From assembly GCA_947650365.1 (NCBI GenBank), contig OX393557.1:5953284-6017283 (forward strand): DNA of 64,000 bases, given 5' to 3'. Each line of letters starts with the position of its first letter. The stretch's first letter is position 1. This stretch comes from Chamaelirium japonicum (Eukaryota; Streptophyta; Magnoliopsida; Liliales; Melanthiaceae). The notes beneath the pieces were generated by a model. That model saw only the letters and a program-made list of their open reading frames with translations. It ran no database searches and was not told the DNA's origin. Below are positions 1-14,042 of the stretch, one piece after another. The position numbers and the translations under genes were made by a program.

Positions 1-3000
1 TGTGGCTAAAATATAAAGAGCACCACAGCTATGAGGGGTCCTACTATAGTGGGGTCCTGATTCTTGTAATAGATTATGAGAGGAGTCCAAGTGGGGGCCA
101 CTCTAGTTGACAAGGTTGACTACAGTATAGGGGGTACATTTATGTGTCAAAGGAGTGACTTTAGTATTTGTATTTATTTAGCCAAAATATTAAGAGTGTC
201 ATTGTAAGGAGAGGACCTACTATTATGGGATCCGTATTCATATAATATATTACGAGAACAGCCCATGTGGGGCCTATTCCAATTGACAAGGTAAACTGTA
301 GTATAGAGGGGTTACATCTATGTGTCAAAGAGGTGACTTTAACAAAGTTGACTCATTATAGAGGGGTATTTCGAATGTTTAAAAATAGAAAAAAAGATAT
401 GGGTAAATCTATATGTGAAAGGGGTGACTTTAACACCCATATCTGTATGGCCAAAAAGAGTCATAGCTAGAAAGGGTCCCATTATTATGGTATCCTTATT
501 TATGGAGTAAATTATAACAAGATTTCAAGAGGGGCCCATTTCAGTTGACAAGGTTGACAACGTTATAGGGGGGTACATCATGTATCTAAGGGTGACTATA
601 ACACCCATATTTGTGTGGCAAAATATAAAGAGTCTTATAGATAGGAGGGTTCTAATTATTTTGGGATTTTATCTATATATCATTTAGTAGACTACGAGAG
701 GTATCAGAGTGAGACCCACTCTAGTTGACAAGATCGACTACATTATAGAGGGTATATCTATATATCAAAGGGGTGATACTAACATTTGCATCTATATAGA
801 CAAAATATAAAGGGTCCCATAGCAAGGAGAGGTCCTACTAGTATGGGATCCTTAGTTATGTAATAGATTACAAGAGTGGTCTAAGTGAGGCCCACTCAAG
901 TTGATAGAGCCGACTTCATTATAGGGAGTATATCTATGTATCAAAGTTATGACTTTAACACCAGCATCTGTATAGCCAAAATATAAAAAGTCTCATAGTT
1001 AGGAGGAGTCCTATTATTGTAGGATCCTTATTCATGTAGTAGATTATGAGATAAGTCCAAGAGGGGCCCACTCAAGTTGACAAGATTGACTTATTATAAA
1101 GGGGTACATCTATATGTCAAAGGGGTAACTTTAACACGCGTATCTGTGTGGTAAAAATATAAAGTCCTATAGCAAGAAAGGGTCCCACTAGTGTGGAATC
1201 CTTATTTTTGTTATAAATTACAAGGGAAGTCCAAGTGGGCTCACTCAAGTTGACAAGGTCGAATTTGGCCAAAATATAAAAACTTTCATCGCTAGGATGT
1301 GTCCCACTGCTTTAGGATCCTTATTCATATAGTAGATTATAAGAGGAGTAGGAGTCGCACTATTATAGGATCTATATTCATATAGTAGATTATGAGAGAA
1401 GTCCAAGTGGGGCTTACTCTAGTTGACAAGGTTGACTACTTTATAATGGGGTATACCTTTGTGTCAAAGGGGTGACCTTAACACCCGCATAAGTGTAACA
1501 AATATATTTATATATCCCATAGCTAGGAGGGGTCCTATTTTTGTGGGATCGTTATTCAAGTAGAAGATTGCGAGAGGAGTCCAAATGGGGCCTACTTAAG
1601 TTGACAAGGTCAACTACATTATAGTGGGGTATATCTATGTATCCAAGGGATGACTTTAACACCCGTATCTATGTGGCCAAAGTATAAATTTTCTTATTAC
1701 CTGGTGGCCGGGATCCTACTATTATAGGATCCTTAATCATGTAGTAGATTACGAGGGGAGCCCATGTGCGGCCCACTTTAGTTGATAATATTGACTTCAA
1801 TATTGGGGAGGGTACATCTATGTGTCAAAGGGGTAACTTTAACACTTGTATCCGTGTGGCCAAAATATAAAAAGTCTTATAGCTGGGAGAGGTTCCACTA
1901 ATAAAGAATCCTTATTAATGTTGTAGATTACGAGAGAAGTTCAAGTAGGCCTACTCCAGATGATAAGGTCAACTACAATATATGTGGGTACATCTATTTG
2001 TCAAAGGGGTGACTTTAACACCTATATATGTATGATCAAAATATAAAGAGTCCCATAACTTGGAGGGGTCCTACTATTTTAGGATCGTTATTCAGGTAGT
2101 AGATTACAATAGGAGTCCAAGTAAGGCCTACTCTAGTTGACACGGTCAACTATATTATAGAGGGGGTACATCTTTATGTTAATGGGGTGACTTTAACACC
2201 TGTATATAGAGTCCCATAACAAAGAATATTGTCACTATTATAGGATCCGTATTCATATACTAAATTATGAGAGAAGTCCACGTGGGGCCCACTCTAGTTT
2301 ATAAGATCAACTTTATTATGTGGGGGTATAACTATATATCAAGGAGTGACTTTAATACCCGCATCTGTGTGGCCAAAATATAAAGAGTCACATAGCTAGA
2401 AATGGTCCCACTATCATAGAATCTTTTTTTATGAATTAGATTAGGAGACGAGTCCAATTGGGCTAACTCCAATTGAGAAGGTTGTCTACAATATGGGGTG
2501 GTACATCTATGAGTCAAATGGGTAACTTTAACACCCATATCTGTGTGGCCAAAATATAAACAATTTTATAGCTTTGTTAGGTTCTACTAATATGTGATCC
2601 TTATTATATAGTAAATTATGAGAAATTCTAAGTGGGTCCCACTCAAGTTGACAAGGTAAACTCATAATAGATGTGTAAATCAAATATTTAAAAAAAAAAG
2701 ATGGGAACAACTATATATCAAATAGGTGAATTTAATACTCGCATCTTTGTGGCCAAAATATAAAGATTCTTATAGCTAGAAGGAGTTCCACTATTGTTGG
2801 ATCCTTATACATATAGTAGATTATGAGAAGAGTCCATATGGGGCCCACTCCAGTTGACAAGGTCGACTACATTATAGGAGTTATATCTATGTGTCAAAGG
2901 GGTGACTTTCATATCCTCATTTGTATGGCAAAAATATAAAGTATCCCATAACTATAAGGGGCCTCACTATTATGAGATCCTTATTCATATAGTAGATTAC

Positions 3001-6000
3001 GAGAAGACTCCAAGTGGGGCTCACTCCAATTGACAAGGTCGACTACATTATAGGGTTGTACATCTATGTGCCAAAGGGGTGCCTTAAACAACTGCATCTA
3101 TATGGCAAAAATATAAAGAATCTAATAGATAGGAGGGGTCCTATTATTGTTGGATCCTTATTCTTTTATTAGATTACGTGAGGAGCCCAAGTAAGGTCCA
3201 CTCTAGTTGACAAGGTCAACTATATTATAAATGGTACATCTATGTATCAAAGGGGTAATATTAACACTAGCATCTGTGTTGCCAAAATATAAAGCGTACC
3301 ATAGCTACGTAGGGTCCCACTATTATAGGATCCTTATTTATATAGTAGATTATAAGAGGAGTCCAAGTGGAGTCCACTCTAGTTGACAAGGCCGGCTATA
3401 TTATAAGGGGATACATCTATGTGTCAAATAGGTGACTTTAATACTCGTTTCTGTGTAGAATAAATATGAAGACTCCCATAGTTAGGAGGGGTCCGGCTGT
3501 TGTGGGATTGTTATTTTTATAGTTCGAGAGGAGTCCAAGTGGGACCCACTCTAGTTGACAATGTCAATAAGGTATATCTATATGTCGAAAGGGGATTAAA
3601 ACTTGTATCTATGTGGCCAAAATATAAAAAGTCTCATAACTATGAGGGGTCCAACTATTGTGGGATCCTTATTCATGTGCTCTAGTTGACAAGGTTGACT
3701 ACTATATATGGAGTACATTTTTATATAAAAGAGGTGACTTTAAGAGCCATATCTCATAGCTAGGAGGGGTCCCACTATTTGTGATCCTTATTCATATAGT
3801 ATATTACTAGAGGATTCCAAATGGGACTACACTTGTTAAAAAGGTTGTCAAAATTATCCGGTGGTACATCTATGTATCAAAGGGGTGACTTTAGCTCCTA
3901 CATCTGTGTGGTGAAAATATAAAGAGTCTCATTGCTAAGAGGGGTCCCATTATAGTGGGATCCTTATTTATACAGCAGATTACGAGTGAAGTCCAAATGG
4001 GGCCACTTATATTAACAATATTAACTTTATTAGAAGTGTACATCTATATATCAAAGGGGTGACTTTAGCACTCGTATCTGTATGGCCAAAACATAAAGAG
4101 TACTATAGTTATGAGGGGTCCTACTATTATAGCATCCTTATTCATATAATAGATGATGAGAGGAATCTAAAAGGGGCCCGCTTTAGTTGATATGGTCAAC
4201 TACATTAAAGGAGGGTATATCTATGTGTTAAATGGGAGATTTTAACACCTGTATCTGTATGGTTAAAATATAAAGTTTTACTAGGAGGGGTCCTACTATT
4301 GTGGGATTCTTATTTATACAATAGATTACGAGAGGAGTCCATATGGGGCCACTCTAGTTGATAAGGTCAACTTTATTATAGGGGGGTACATCTATTTATC
4401 AAAGGGGTGACTTTGACACCTATATTCGTATGGCTAAAATATAAAGAGTATCATTGCTAGAAGTGGTCCCACTAATATAGAATCCTTATTTATATTATAG
4501 ATTATCTAAAAAGTCCAAATCGGGCTCACTCTAGTTGACAAGGTCGACTACCTTATAGAGGGCTATATCTATTTGTCAAAGGGGTGGGTTTAACACCCGT
4601 ATTTATATGGCCAAAATATAAAGGCTCTCATAGCTAGAAGGTGTTCCACTATTGTGGGATCGTTATTCATATTGTAGATTACGAGAGGAGCACAAGTGGG
4701 GCCCACTTTCGTCGACAAGGTTTACTTCATTATAGAGGGGTACATCTATGTATCGAAGGGGTAACTTTAATACCCATATATGTGTAGCCAAAATATAAAG
4801 AGGCTTATATGTAATACAAGTCCCACTATTATGGGATCCTTATTTATATAGTAGATTACGAGAGGAGTTCAAGTAGGTCCCACTCCAGATGATATGGTTT
4901 ACTACTTTATATAGGGGTACATCAATATATCAAATGAGTGACTTTAACACCCGTATTTGTATGTCCAAATTATAAAGAGTCTCATAGTTAGAAGGGGTCC
5001 CACTATTGTGGAATCCTTATTCATATAGTAGATTACGAGAGGAGTCCAAATGGGATCCACTGAAGTTGACAAGGTCGACTACATTATAGGAGGTATATCT
5101 ATGTATCAAATGTGTGACTTTAAAACCCATATCTGTATGGCCAAAATAGAAAGAATCCCATAACTAGGAGGGGTATCACTATTATGGGATTCTTATTCAT
5201 ATTTTAGAATACGAGGTGAGTCGAAATAGATCTCACTCTAGTTAACAAGGTCGACTATATTATTGGTGAATACATCAATGTGTCAAAAGGGTGACTTTAA
5301 CACCTACAAATATATGGCTAAACTATAAAGAGTTCCATAGCTCAGAGGGGTATCACTATTATGGGATCCTTATTCATGTTGTAGATTAACTATTATGGGA
5401 TCCTTATTCATGTTATAGATTATAAGATGAGTGCATGAGGGGCATATTCTAGTTGACAAAGTTGATTACGGGGGTATTTTTATATGTCAAAAGGGTTACC
5501 TTAATACCTGCTTATGTATAACTAAAATATAAAGAGTCCCATCACTAGAGAGGTCCCCCTATTTTGGGATTCTTATTCATGTAGTAGATTATGAGAGGAG
5601 TCCAAGTGGGGCCCACTCTTGTTGATAAGGTTGACTATATTAAAGAGGGATACATCTATATATCCGAGGGGTGACTTTAACACCTTATCGATGTCACCAA
5701 AATATAAATAGTGCCATAGCTAGGTGGGGTCTCCCTATTATGGGATACTTATTTATGTAATAGATTACGAGAGTCCAATTGGGGCCCACTCTAATTGGTA
5801 AGGTCGCTTACATTATAGGGGGGTATATCTATATATCAAAATAGTGACCTTAACACATGTATATGTATAGCTAAAATATAAAAAGTCACATAGCTAGGAG
5901 GGGTTCCACTATTGTGGCATCCTGATTCATATAGTATACTAGGAGATGAGTCCAAGTGGGGCCCATTCTAGTTGACAAGGTCGACTACATTATAGCGGGG

Positions 6001-6580
6001 TACGTTTATGTGCCAAAGGGATGAATTTAACTTACATATCTATATGGCAAAAATATAAAGAGTCTCATAGCTAAGAAGGCCCCCACTATTGTGAGATCCT
6101 TATTAATGTAGTAAATTATGAGAATACTTTAAGTGGGACCTACTCTAGCTGACAAGGTTGACTATATTATAGTGGGGTACATCCATATATCAAAGGGGTG
6201 ATTTTAACACCCTTATCTGTGTGGCCAAAGTATAAAGAGTCATATATTTAGGTGGGGTCCCACTATTATGAGATCCTTATTCATGTAGTTGATTATAAGA
6301 GGATTCTTAGTGGGGCCAACTTCAGTTGACAAAGTCGACTACATTATAGTGGGGTACATCTATGTGTCAAAAGGGTATCCTTAACACTCATTGTGTGGCT
6401 GAAATAGAAATAGTCCCATAGCTAGAAGGGGTCCCATTATTATGGGATTCTTATTCATATAGTAGATTATGAGAGGAGTCCAAGTGGATCCCACTCTAGT
6501 TAACAAGGATGACTAAATTAAAAAGGGGTGCATCTATGGGGTCATAGGAGTTGACTCTAACATTCGTATCGGTATGACTT
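1..6580. repeat. Large duplicated satellite segment, copy 1
   Basis: This segment matches about 31188-37560 in the order of individual variant monomers, not merely in consensus. Shared oddities include the A-rich monomers near 345 and 2690, the double GTCGCACTATTAT monomer near 1350, the shortened monomer near 3550 and the ATTATCT variant near 4500. By eye the two copies differ at roughly 10 percent of positions. Copy 1 has an extra monomer segment near 80-165 and a local 39-bp duplication near 5365-5420 that copy 2 lacks. Colinearity breaks near 6580. Confidence 0.85.
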
Positions 6581-6697
6581 TAACACTCTAGTTGAGAAGG
6601 TTGACTCACTATTTTGTCATCCTAATTCATATAGTAGATTACGAAAGTAGTCCACGTGGAGATCACTCCAGTTAACAAGGTCGAGTACATTATAGGG
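1..6697. repeat. ~176-bp satellite array, block A
   Basis: This is a head-to-tail array of diverged monomers of about 176 bp, roughly 38 copies, running off the left edge. Recurrent anchors in each monomer are AGTTGACAAGGTCGACT, GGGTACATCTATGTGTCAAA, GGTGACTTTAACACC, GGCCAAAATATAAAGAGT and TGGGATCCTTATTCATATAG. The AGTTGACAAGGT anchor recurs near 541, 722, 899 and 1075. Monomers differ by indels and many substitutions, so the array is old. AGTTGAC/GTCGACT and GGTCCCA/TGGGATCC are imperfect dyads. No gene is visible; the ORFs here are short and chance. The length is in the range of plant centromeric and subtelomeric satellites, but nothing in the sequence proves either location. Confidence 0.93.
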
Positions 6698-8060
6698 AAG
6701 CCTATCCCTTTGGGACCAGCTCAGTCCATTGAAAGTCCTCATCAACATGAAGACCCTTGCACAAGAAGATCAACTCTTCGACTCTGTGCACGAAGGAGAA
6801 AGCTCGGAGAAGAAGAAGCCTTCAACTCCGAAGACGCTAGAAGCAATGGCCGAAGAAGAAGGTCGAAGCGGTATTACCCCATCGTCTTCATCAAGCCTTC
6901 GACTCTGATCAAGCGCAAAAGCTCAGAGAAGAAGATCGAAGATGCACCACCCCGTCGTCTTCAGCCTTCGACTTCGATCAAGCCCAAAAGCCTAGAGAAG
7001 AAGATCAAAACGGCACCACCCCATCGTCTTTATCAAGCCTTCGACTCCAATCAAGCCCAAAAGCCTGAAGAAGAAGATTGAAGCGGCATCACCCCGTCAT
7101 CTTCATCAAGCCTTTGACTCCGACCAAGCCCAAAAGCCTAGAAAAGAAGATCGAAGTGGCATCACCCTATTGTCTTCAATAACAACATCCGCTCTACTCA
7201 TGAAGTAGAAAGCTTGGAGAAAGACATCCAAAATGGCGCTACACTTGTCATCTTCAAAACAAAGCTTTCGACTCCGATCACGCTAAAGAAGCCCAAAGAA
7301 GAAGAGAAGTCAAGATAACGCCACAACCGTCAAAGAAGGCGAAAGAAGAAAGAAGCCTTGGAGACATCACCACCGTCGTTCAAGGAGAAGATCAAGCCAA
7401 TACCAAAGCCAAAGCAAAGCCAGAAAGTCAAAGCAAAGCACCGGTAAAGCCCTCGCCAAAACAACGCAAGTATCAAAGCCAAGCAACTACGATAGTCACG
7501 AGCAAAGCACCACACGTTCTAGCCGATACGATACGAAGTCCGGAAGAACTAAAACATCGCAAGTCTCTACCCGTCTACATTCAAGCGCAAGCGCCAAAGC
7601 AAAGCAAAAGCCAGAGCCACGCCAAAGCAAAGCCAAAGCTGAAAGTTAAAGCCAAAGCCTAAGCCAAAGCACGATCAACACTGTTAACCGATGATTAAGG
7701 ACGCTGAGATCTAGCCAAAGCCGAGGAAGACACGAAGACCGAGGAGCGAAGGCAAAAAACCCCCCCTAGCCGAGAAAGCACGAAGCACGGAAGGGACAAA
7801 AGCAACGATGATAAATCCTTAGCCTCTCAAGAAACCATCACCCTGTAAAAATCTTTATCCTAGTCAACCACTTCAGAGCTCTCGCACGAAGTAACATAGA
7901 GACACGGGTCAAAGGGACCCTCTAGAGGATTTCTCCCATAATTTCTTGATCAAATCTTCACCGCACCTGGCTCACCACCCCTGAGTCCCCGGGTCTCGGC
8001 CTTTGTAATCTCCGTGTGTTCGAAATAAAAACGACCCGAATCTTTTTTTCCGCACATACA
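6698..8060 (+). repeat. Left LTR (partial copy) of the outer Gypsy element
   Basis: Homology to the right LTR begins at AAGCCTATCCCTTTGGGACC (6698 against 26366) and ends at CACATACA (8060 against 27652). Inside are 73-bp tandem repeats built on GCCTTCGACTCC and a simple region of AGCCAAAGC-type repeats. The left neighbour is satellite in mid-monomer. The TATA-bearing beginning seen in the right LTR is not present here. The 141-codon ORF over this stretch is a product of the LTR tandem repeat. Confidence 0.88.
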
Positions 8061-8066
8061 GATTTC

Positions 8067-8084
8067 TGGCACACCCAGGGGGAC
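8067..8084 (+). promoter_or_regulatory. Candidate primer-binding site of the outer Gypsy element
   Basis: TGGCACACCCAGGGGGAC begins six bases after the left LTR end. A TGG-initial stretch just inside the 5' LTR is where plant LTR elements bind the 3' end of a host tRNA to prime minus-strand synthesis. I did not assign the tRNA species. Confidence 0.6.
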
Positions 8085-8132
8085 CTCCTCTTCTTTTATC
8101 TGTATATCTAAAGGAGTTGCTTCAAGTTCTCC

Positions 8133-10015
8133 ATGGCCGGGACAAACAACGATGCGTTTGCTCTAAGCCTGTCACCCATTACCGAGTCTCCTCGACTCCA
8201 ACATGGTGATCCAGAAAACCCAGAGGATAACGTTCCCCTAATAGTATGCGTCTATACTCGGCATACTTGTACTCTTGCGGACGTTTTCATACTAGAAACG
8301 GTTGTCGAAGATGCTCGCCAAAGAGCTGACGAGGCCTTGGTGCATGAAGAAACGAGCCTCGGTCCTGGAATCTATGTCCAGAAATTTATGAAGGATCAAC
8401 CCCAACTCCGAGCCTAGTCAGGTTCTCCCACGGACTTTGCACCTCCTCTACACGGTGCAAATGTCCGTCATCAAGCAGAAGCGAGTCGGTGCAACTACAT
8501 CTCTGACGATGACGTTGAGGACACAGGCATGCAGTATCAAGATATCTTACTTCATCATTCCCCGTTCGCTCTTCAGATCCAAGTCATGCAAATAGGTGAA
8601 CACATGGTGCAAATCACTCAATTGATGGAGGAGAAGGACCATCACATCAATACTTTGCTTCCAAGGCTAAGCATAAGGGATACTGCAGTAGTCAATCAAC
8701 CTCTTGCTTCTCCAGTAGCCGCTCAAGATCTGTCTTCAACTCCCGCTCAGGCAAAGGTTGTCCCGACGATTCAAGTGACTACTCCGGTCCTCTCTTTGGC
8801 TCCCATCCCAGCAGAAGTCATATCTCCAGTACCAATCTTGGTAGCCATACAACCGCTGGCGGTGGCAACGATGACTGCCTAGCAAATACAGTCATTGGTG
8901 GCCGACATGATGCGCTTCTACAGCGGCAGTCTTACTCCAATCACGACGGCCTACTCGAAGCCTTACACCTTAAGGATCCATCAACTATGTTTCCCTACCG
9001 GGTTCCATCCCCCAAAGTTCCAGCACTTTGACGGAAAGGGAAATTCAAGATACTTTGTCAAAACTTGCAACAATGCTGGCACATACGGTGACGAAATGGT
9101 GAAGCAGTTTGTTCGCACCCTCAAAGGTAATGCATTTGACTAGTATGTTGATCTCCTTCCAGGATTCATGGACAGTTGGGACCAGATGGAGAGGGAGTTC
9201 CTCAACTACTTCTACAGTTCTGACGCATCGTTAGCATGACCGAGCTCACTACCGTCAAGCAAAGAAAGGATGAGCCGGTAATTGACTACATCGATCGTTG
9301 GAGGAACCTTACACTAAATTCATAAGATCACTTGTTTGAAGACTTGGCCATTGAGATATGCACCCAAGGCATGCACGGGGCTTGTTGTACATCCTCAAAG
9401 GGATCAAGCCTCGGTCCTTCAAAGAACTCGCAACTCGGGCCTATGACATGGAGCTCAGCTTAGAAAATCACGGGGACTCAAAAAGCAAAGACTTTATGAA
9501 GTTAGAGAAGAAGGACAAGCCGTTGGCATCCAAACCAAAGCAAGTCAACGTCGCCAATGTCACTTCAACTTCCAAACCACTCAAGATCGGTGGCAAGATG
9601 GACAAGTTTATCACAACACCTTCGCTGCCTCAGTGGCCACCAAGGATGACTCTCGAGGAGCTCGAAGGCAAGGAGTATCCCTTTCCAGACTCAGAAGTCT
9701 CCTCCATGTTCGACCAATTACTGCAGAAGAAGATGGATCAAGCTTCCTCCTTCAAAGAGGCCCGAGCAAATGCATCGTGTCGACGATCCATTCTTCTGTA
9801 AGTATGATCGAGTGGTTAGCCATCCCATCGAGAAGTGCTTCATCTTCAAAGAGAGAATCATGGAGCTCACAAAGCAAGGGAAGATAGAGATCGACTCCGA
9901 TGATGTCGCTACAGCAAACATGACATCCAATACCTTCGGTTCCATTTACTGGTACTTATTACTACACGACAGAGAATGCCCAAGCTACGTATCAACCACT
10001 AATGACCGATCATGA
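8133..10015 (+). pseudogene. gag region of the outer Gypsy element (fossil)
   Basis: The region opens with ATG at 8133 (MAGTNNDAFALS) shortly after the primer-binding site. A capsid-type stretch of the plant retrotransposon gag family (PF03732-like) lies near 8970-9460, with wording such as PPKFQHFDGKG, QFVRTLKG and RSFKELATRAYDMELS. A Tat-type knuckle-like stretch (VVSHPIEKCFIFKERI) lies near 9800-9860. The coding capacity is spread over several frames and is broken. The assignment rests on position and motif wording, not on a database search. Confidence 0.75.
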
Positions 10016-10439
10016 AGTCAACTCCACAACCGAAGGTCTCGAAGAGACGACAGCATGCTCCTACGCTCACTGGGAATAAAATACCATTACCCCAGGGGCA
10101 ACCATCGCTCACGCCAGTACCTTTCTCGAGCAAAGCCACATCTCAACAAACTCTCTAAGAGAGTACGAGTGAGGAGATCCAGAAGTTGGCATATTATGCC
10201 AGCCCTCGAGTAAGTTCGACTACTACGTTCTCTACTCAAAGCCTTCATCCATTTCAATGGAAGAGATCAAGCCCACCGACTGGGGATTAGAAGATGAGCC
10301 AGCAGAGTCTCCAGAAGAGAAAGTCTCCCCAACCGATAAAAAACTTCCAGCTGTCGCTCCAAATCTTCACCTTGGTAAGGGAGAATCCACCGATAAAGAT
10401 GCATAGATCATTCTACCTTGGAGGCGAAGGCCACGACTG

Positions 10440-11725
10440 ATGAGACGTCAAAAGCTAGATTGGGTGACAAGAAAGCTCTTTGAACGAAGAACCTACAAGA
10501 AGAAAAGCAAATCTCCAGAAAGAAAGGCGTTCAAAGTACCGCCAGCAAATCCAGATGATCTCTTCCAACAAAGCCCTCCAAAATCGGTAACGCTGCAAGA
10601 GTTCTTCCCCGATCACTTCCTCCCAGCCAATTAGTACCTCAGAGTCTCCTGTTGCATGGTCAAATTCATGAGATGCTATGAGTGAAAGGCGAGATCGAGT
10701 CTTCTGAAGAAAGCGACTCCGACGATGAGGGGGATAGCTCCGACAAGGAGGGCGCTGCTTCCCACGATAAGGCAATCTTGCATGTACTGCTCATAGAAGC
10801 ATTGCACCTCCCGAAAAAGGCTCGCCTAGCAATGGCCGTGGCCTTGGCAGATCCAGACAACTACAAGAGAAAGTGGAAAGATGGTAAGAAGGGCAGAACT
10901 GTTGCCTCCTGCGTCACAATAATAACCTTCTCGGATGAAGATTTGCAACTAGGAGCACAACTGCACAACCAGCCCATCTATATCTCGGTATACATCAAGG
11001 AGAAGCCGATAAATTAAAGCCTAGTAGACTGTGGCTCCGCCATCAACATCATGCCCATCCAAACAATGAGGCAGCTCGTATCACCACCAACCAGCTCTCA
11101 CAAAGCCAGCTGGTCATTCAAGGTTCAACCAAAGATGACAGTCCACCATCGGGATCATTCGTCTGAAGCTTTCCATCAGCCAGCTCAACACGATGGTCCT
11201 CTTCCACATTATTGACTGCCATACATCATATCGCCTCTTGCTAGAAAGACCATGGCTATACAAAAACGGTGTTGTGGTGCATATCCACCTGGCACCAATG
11301 CCTCAAGTATTATCAGGAAGGCATAGAGATATGCATTGTTGTTGATGACAAGCCATTCAATAAGGCCTAGGCACACCTTGCTGATGCCAAATTTTACCAG
11401 GTGAAAAACCTTGTATCAGAAGTCCTTCCAGCTAAAGCTCCTCGAACCCAAAAAGCTAAAGAGGTGAGGTGGGATAAAACACCTCCACCTGCAAATCCAG
11501 AGCAACCTTCCAGCAAGGCGATACTCGAAGTCAAGGAAACATCGAGGCCAAGACAAAGGATGCGCATCAGCTTCAAGCCAAAATCCATGCAACATACTTC
11601 ATTGCCCGTCCAAGCTGCGTCGGTCCTGCGCCTCATGCCTTAATGGCTTCGCAAAGACGAACGATTGCCTCTTGCTTCGACAAAAGAGCCGGTCTTTCCA
11701 CTATCAGAGGCCAACGTCATTACCC
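10440..11725 (+). pseudogene. gag-pol linker and protease region of the outer Gypsy element (fossil)
   Basis: Between gag and the solo LTR lies a charged low-complexity stretch near 10690-10760 (KGEIESSEESDSDDEGD). A retroviral-type aspartic protease region follows near 11020-11250, recognisable from a D-x-G-S-A-I-N-I-M-P-like wording. Position between gag and reverse transcriptase agrees with protease. It is broken. The insertion at 11726 interrupts it. Confidence 0.6.
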
Positions 11726-14042
11726 TGTTAGAATTGGTGAGGTCTACAGCTCGTAAAAACCTATAGTTTAGTTATGTATGGTTGATAGTATAGGATTGCA
11801 TATTGGTATGTACCTTAGTACGTGTTCTGATTACAGAACAGAGAGCCATGGCTACATGGTAATCCACTTGAGTGGGAGACTCAAGGGACTGGTCCCATGT
11901 AACCTAAATACGTTCGCAGCTCTGATCAGGGTTGGTCGCCCTATCAAGATAAGCTGTTGGGATGACAGAGCGTGGGTGTCTCCACCACGGTCATTACCAG
12001 GCACAATGTCTGTGGTCGAATGGAACCAATGCGGTGCACAGATCGGTGAGCAGACACCGGTGCACTAAACCGTGTTTCTGCTTAGGGTAAAACGGTCCTA
12101 AACCCTGAGGAACCATGTCTGGTGGACTAACCAGTTGTGTGGTGCTTTGGTGTACCAATGTGTGAGGATCCGGATGCAGTGATCCAAAACCACGGTGTAC
12201 TGGGTTACCCGGCTGGCGTTGCATCAGCATGTCACTCCTGCAGGCTATCCACACCCCTAACGGGAGGTGCGTTCCTTGGTCTGACCTACATCATATTAAA
12301 CCCTGGCCAGGTGGTCATCAGTTAGACTGGTGACGGATCCGGTTGCTCGGAAGAGTAATCAGAGGTACGATGTATGTGGTCAACCTGGAAGGAACCGAGT
12401 CATATGAGCACTCGAGTCTGACGGTATTCTCCACCGCTCGAGTTGTATCATGGCACCAGTGGAGGGACATCGAGTTTACCATACTAAGCGGAGAGCAGGG
12501 GTATGAGGGAGAACATAGTAAGTCCGGGGGAATTGGAGTGTAGCCTGCGTCGCACTCTGGGTGGCTACGCAGGTTAACTCAGACTTAGAGGATCGATGGT
12601 ACACTCGGGTAGTGTGTCGATCGAGTCTGAGTTGGAAGCCATGAACCCTGGTCCCTGAATGTTCCACCTTATTGACATTATGTACGGTTCTTATACTATC
12701 TCCTCGAAACATATAACGTAGTTAGAGGAAGCGAGAAGTCCAAGCCTATGCTCCGTGAGTGCTTCGCACTAGTGCACGGTAGATGCGTAGCTACGTGTGT
12801 GCACTAAGGGGAAACCCTAGGTTAGTGCAGAGACGCATGTAGCAATTCCTTGTCATAAGTGAACTTTGCCACATGGGTGCGATGCACCGAGATATGTTAC
12901 GAGTTGACTAATTGACTTCACTAGGGGCACCCTACGGGAACCTCAGAGAATAGTGAAATCACTGGTGTACTTCACTTATGTGTGCCTTGCAAAGTCTCAT
13001 ACACGAGGAACGGCCAACTAGTGACATAAGGGCGTTTTGGTCATACCATGCGCCACTATGCACTAGGGGGGCTAGCCCTAAGTGTTGAGAGACTGATCAA
13101 GGTCGGCCCTATTAGTTTCAGGAGGTTGTTGCCTCCAATGAAAGGGTCGGTCATGAGGCGCAAAAAACGGGCTGGTTTTGGCCGTTTTCGAAAACAAGGA
13201 AAAAATAGAGATAAAATAAGAGATATATAGGGAGAGGTTTGAATCAGTCAATCCTATCCGCTAGGCTTATCCATAAAGATAAGGCCGACCCTATATAAGG
13301 CATAGGGAGAGAAGGGGGGACGAAATTATGAAGCCATGCAAGCCATAGGGCCGGCCATGGCATGGGGAAACCCTAGCCGCCCCCTCTCCTCTCTTCTTAT
13401 CTCCTCTCTTGTCTCGCTTGCGCCATTGGATAGTGACTCGTCTTCCTCGCGTGGTGTTTCGTAGAAGGAGAAGGCTCGTCGTATGGAGGCACTCAGAGAT
13501 CTATCGACGAGGTTCCATGCATCGTGTGAGATCGGGTGAACTAGAAGGCGTCTCCCGTAACCTTTTGCTGTCCAGAATTTGTACAGAAAATCAGCATTGT
13601 TTCTATGATTTCAGGAGCTACAGAAGTCCAAACAACGTGAAACTTATTACAAAAGTTGTGTCTCGAAGTTGGCTACCTTCAGTCCAAATTTTAGCCCAAT
13701 CGGAGTTCGGAGCAGAAAGTTATGGCCATTGCATCGAAGCTATATCGAGCAGATCCGAGCCCGTCTCTATCGACAAAGAAGAAATTTATCGCGGTGAAAG
13801 AATCCGCACGCAGGTATGATCTCTAACAAGTAGATCTAACATAATTAGAACATGCATGCATGCTAGATTGTTCTTTCGCGTTAGATCGTCGTTAGGGGTT
13901 CGCGTAGATGCCATGCTAGATTCATACACGCATATGTAGATCGTTTCGATGAAAATTTTGATATGTAACGCACACCGCCTACGGTCCTCGGACCTTCACT
14001 TTACTTCCGCTGCGAACCTCTGCCATGGATTTATATCAAACA
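11726..14042. mobile_element. Solo LTR (2317 bp) inserted in the outer Gypsy element
   Basis: The sequence starts TGTTAG and ends AAACA, giving TGTT/AACA ends, and is flanked by the perfect 5-bp direct repeat TACCC (11721-11725 and 14043-14047). Removing it with one repeat leaves a continuous pol-side sequence. No gag or pol is visible inside. A TATA-like box CTATATAAGG at about 13291 followed by CT-rich leader-like sequence fits the U3/R layout of an LTR. The natural reading is a solo LTR left by recombination between the two LTRs of a larger element. The family is not identified. The 136-codon ORF near 13409 falls in the presumed R/U5 part and shows no domain. Confidence 0.85.

Noticed and set aside
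6656-7081. 141-codon Lys/Ser/Pro-rich ORF
   Set aside because: It runs from satellite across the junction into the 73-bp tandem repeats of the Gypsy LTR.
13409-13819. 136-codon ORF
   Set aside because: It lies in the solo LTR downstream of its TATA box, with no recognisable domain.
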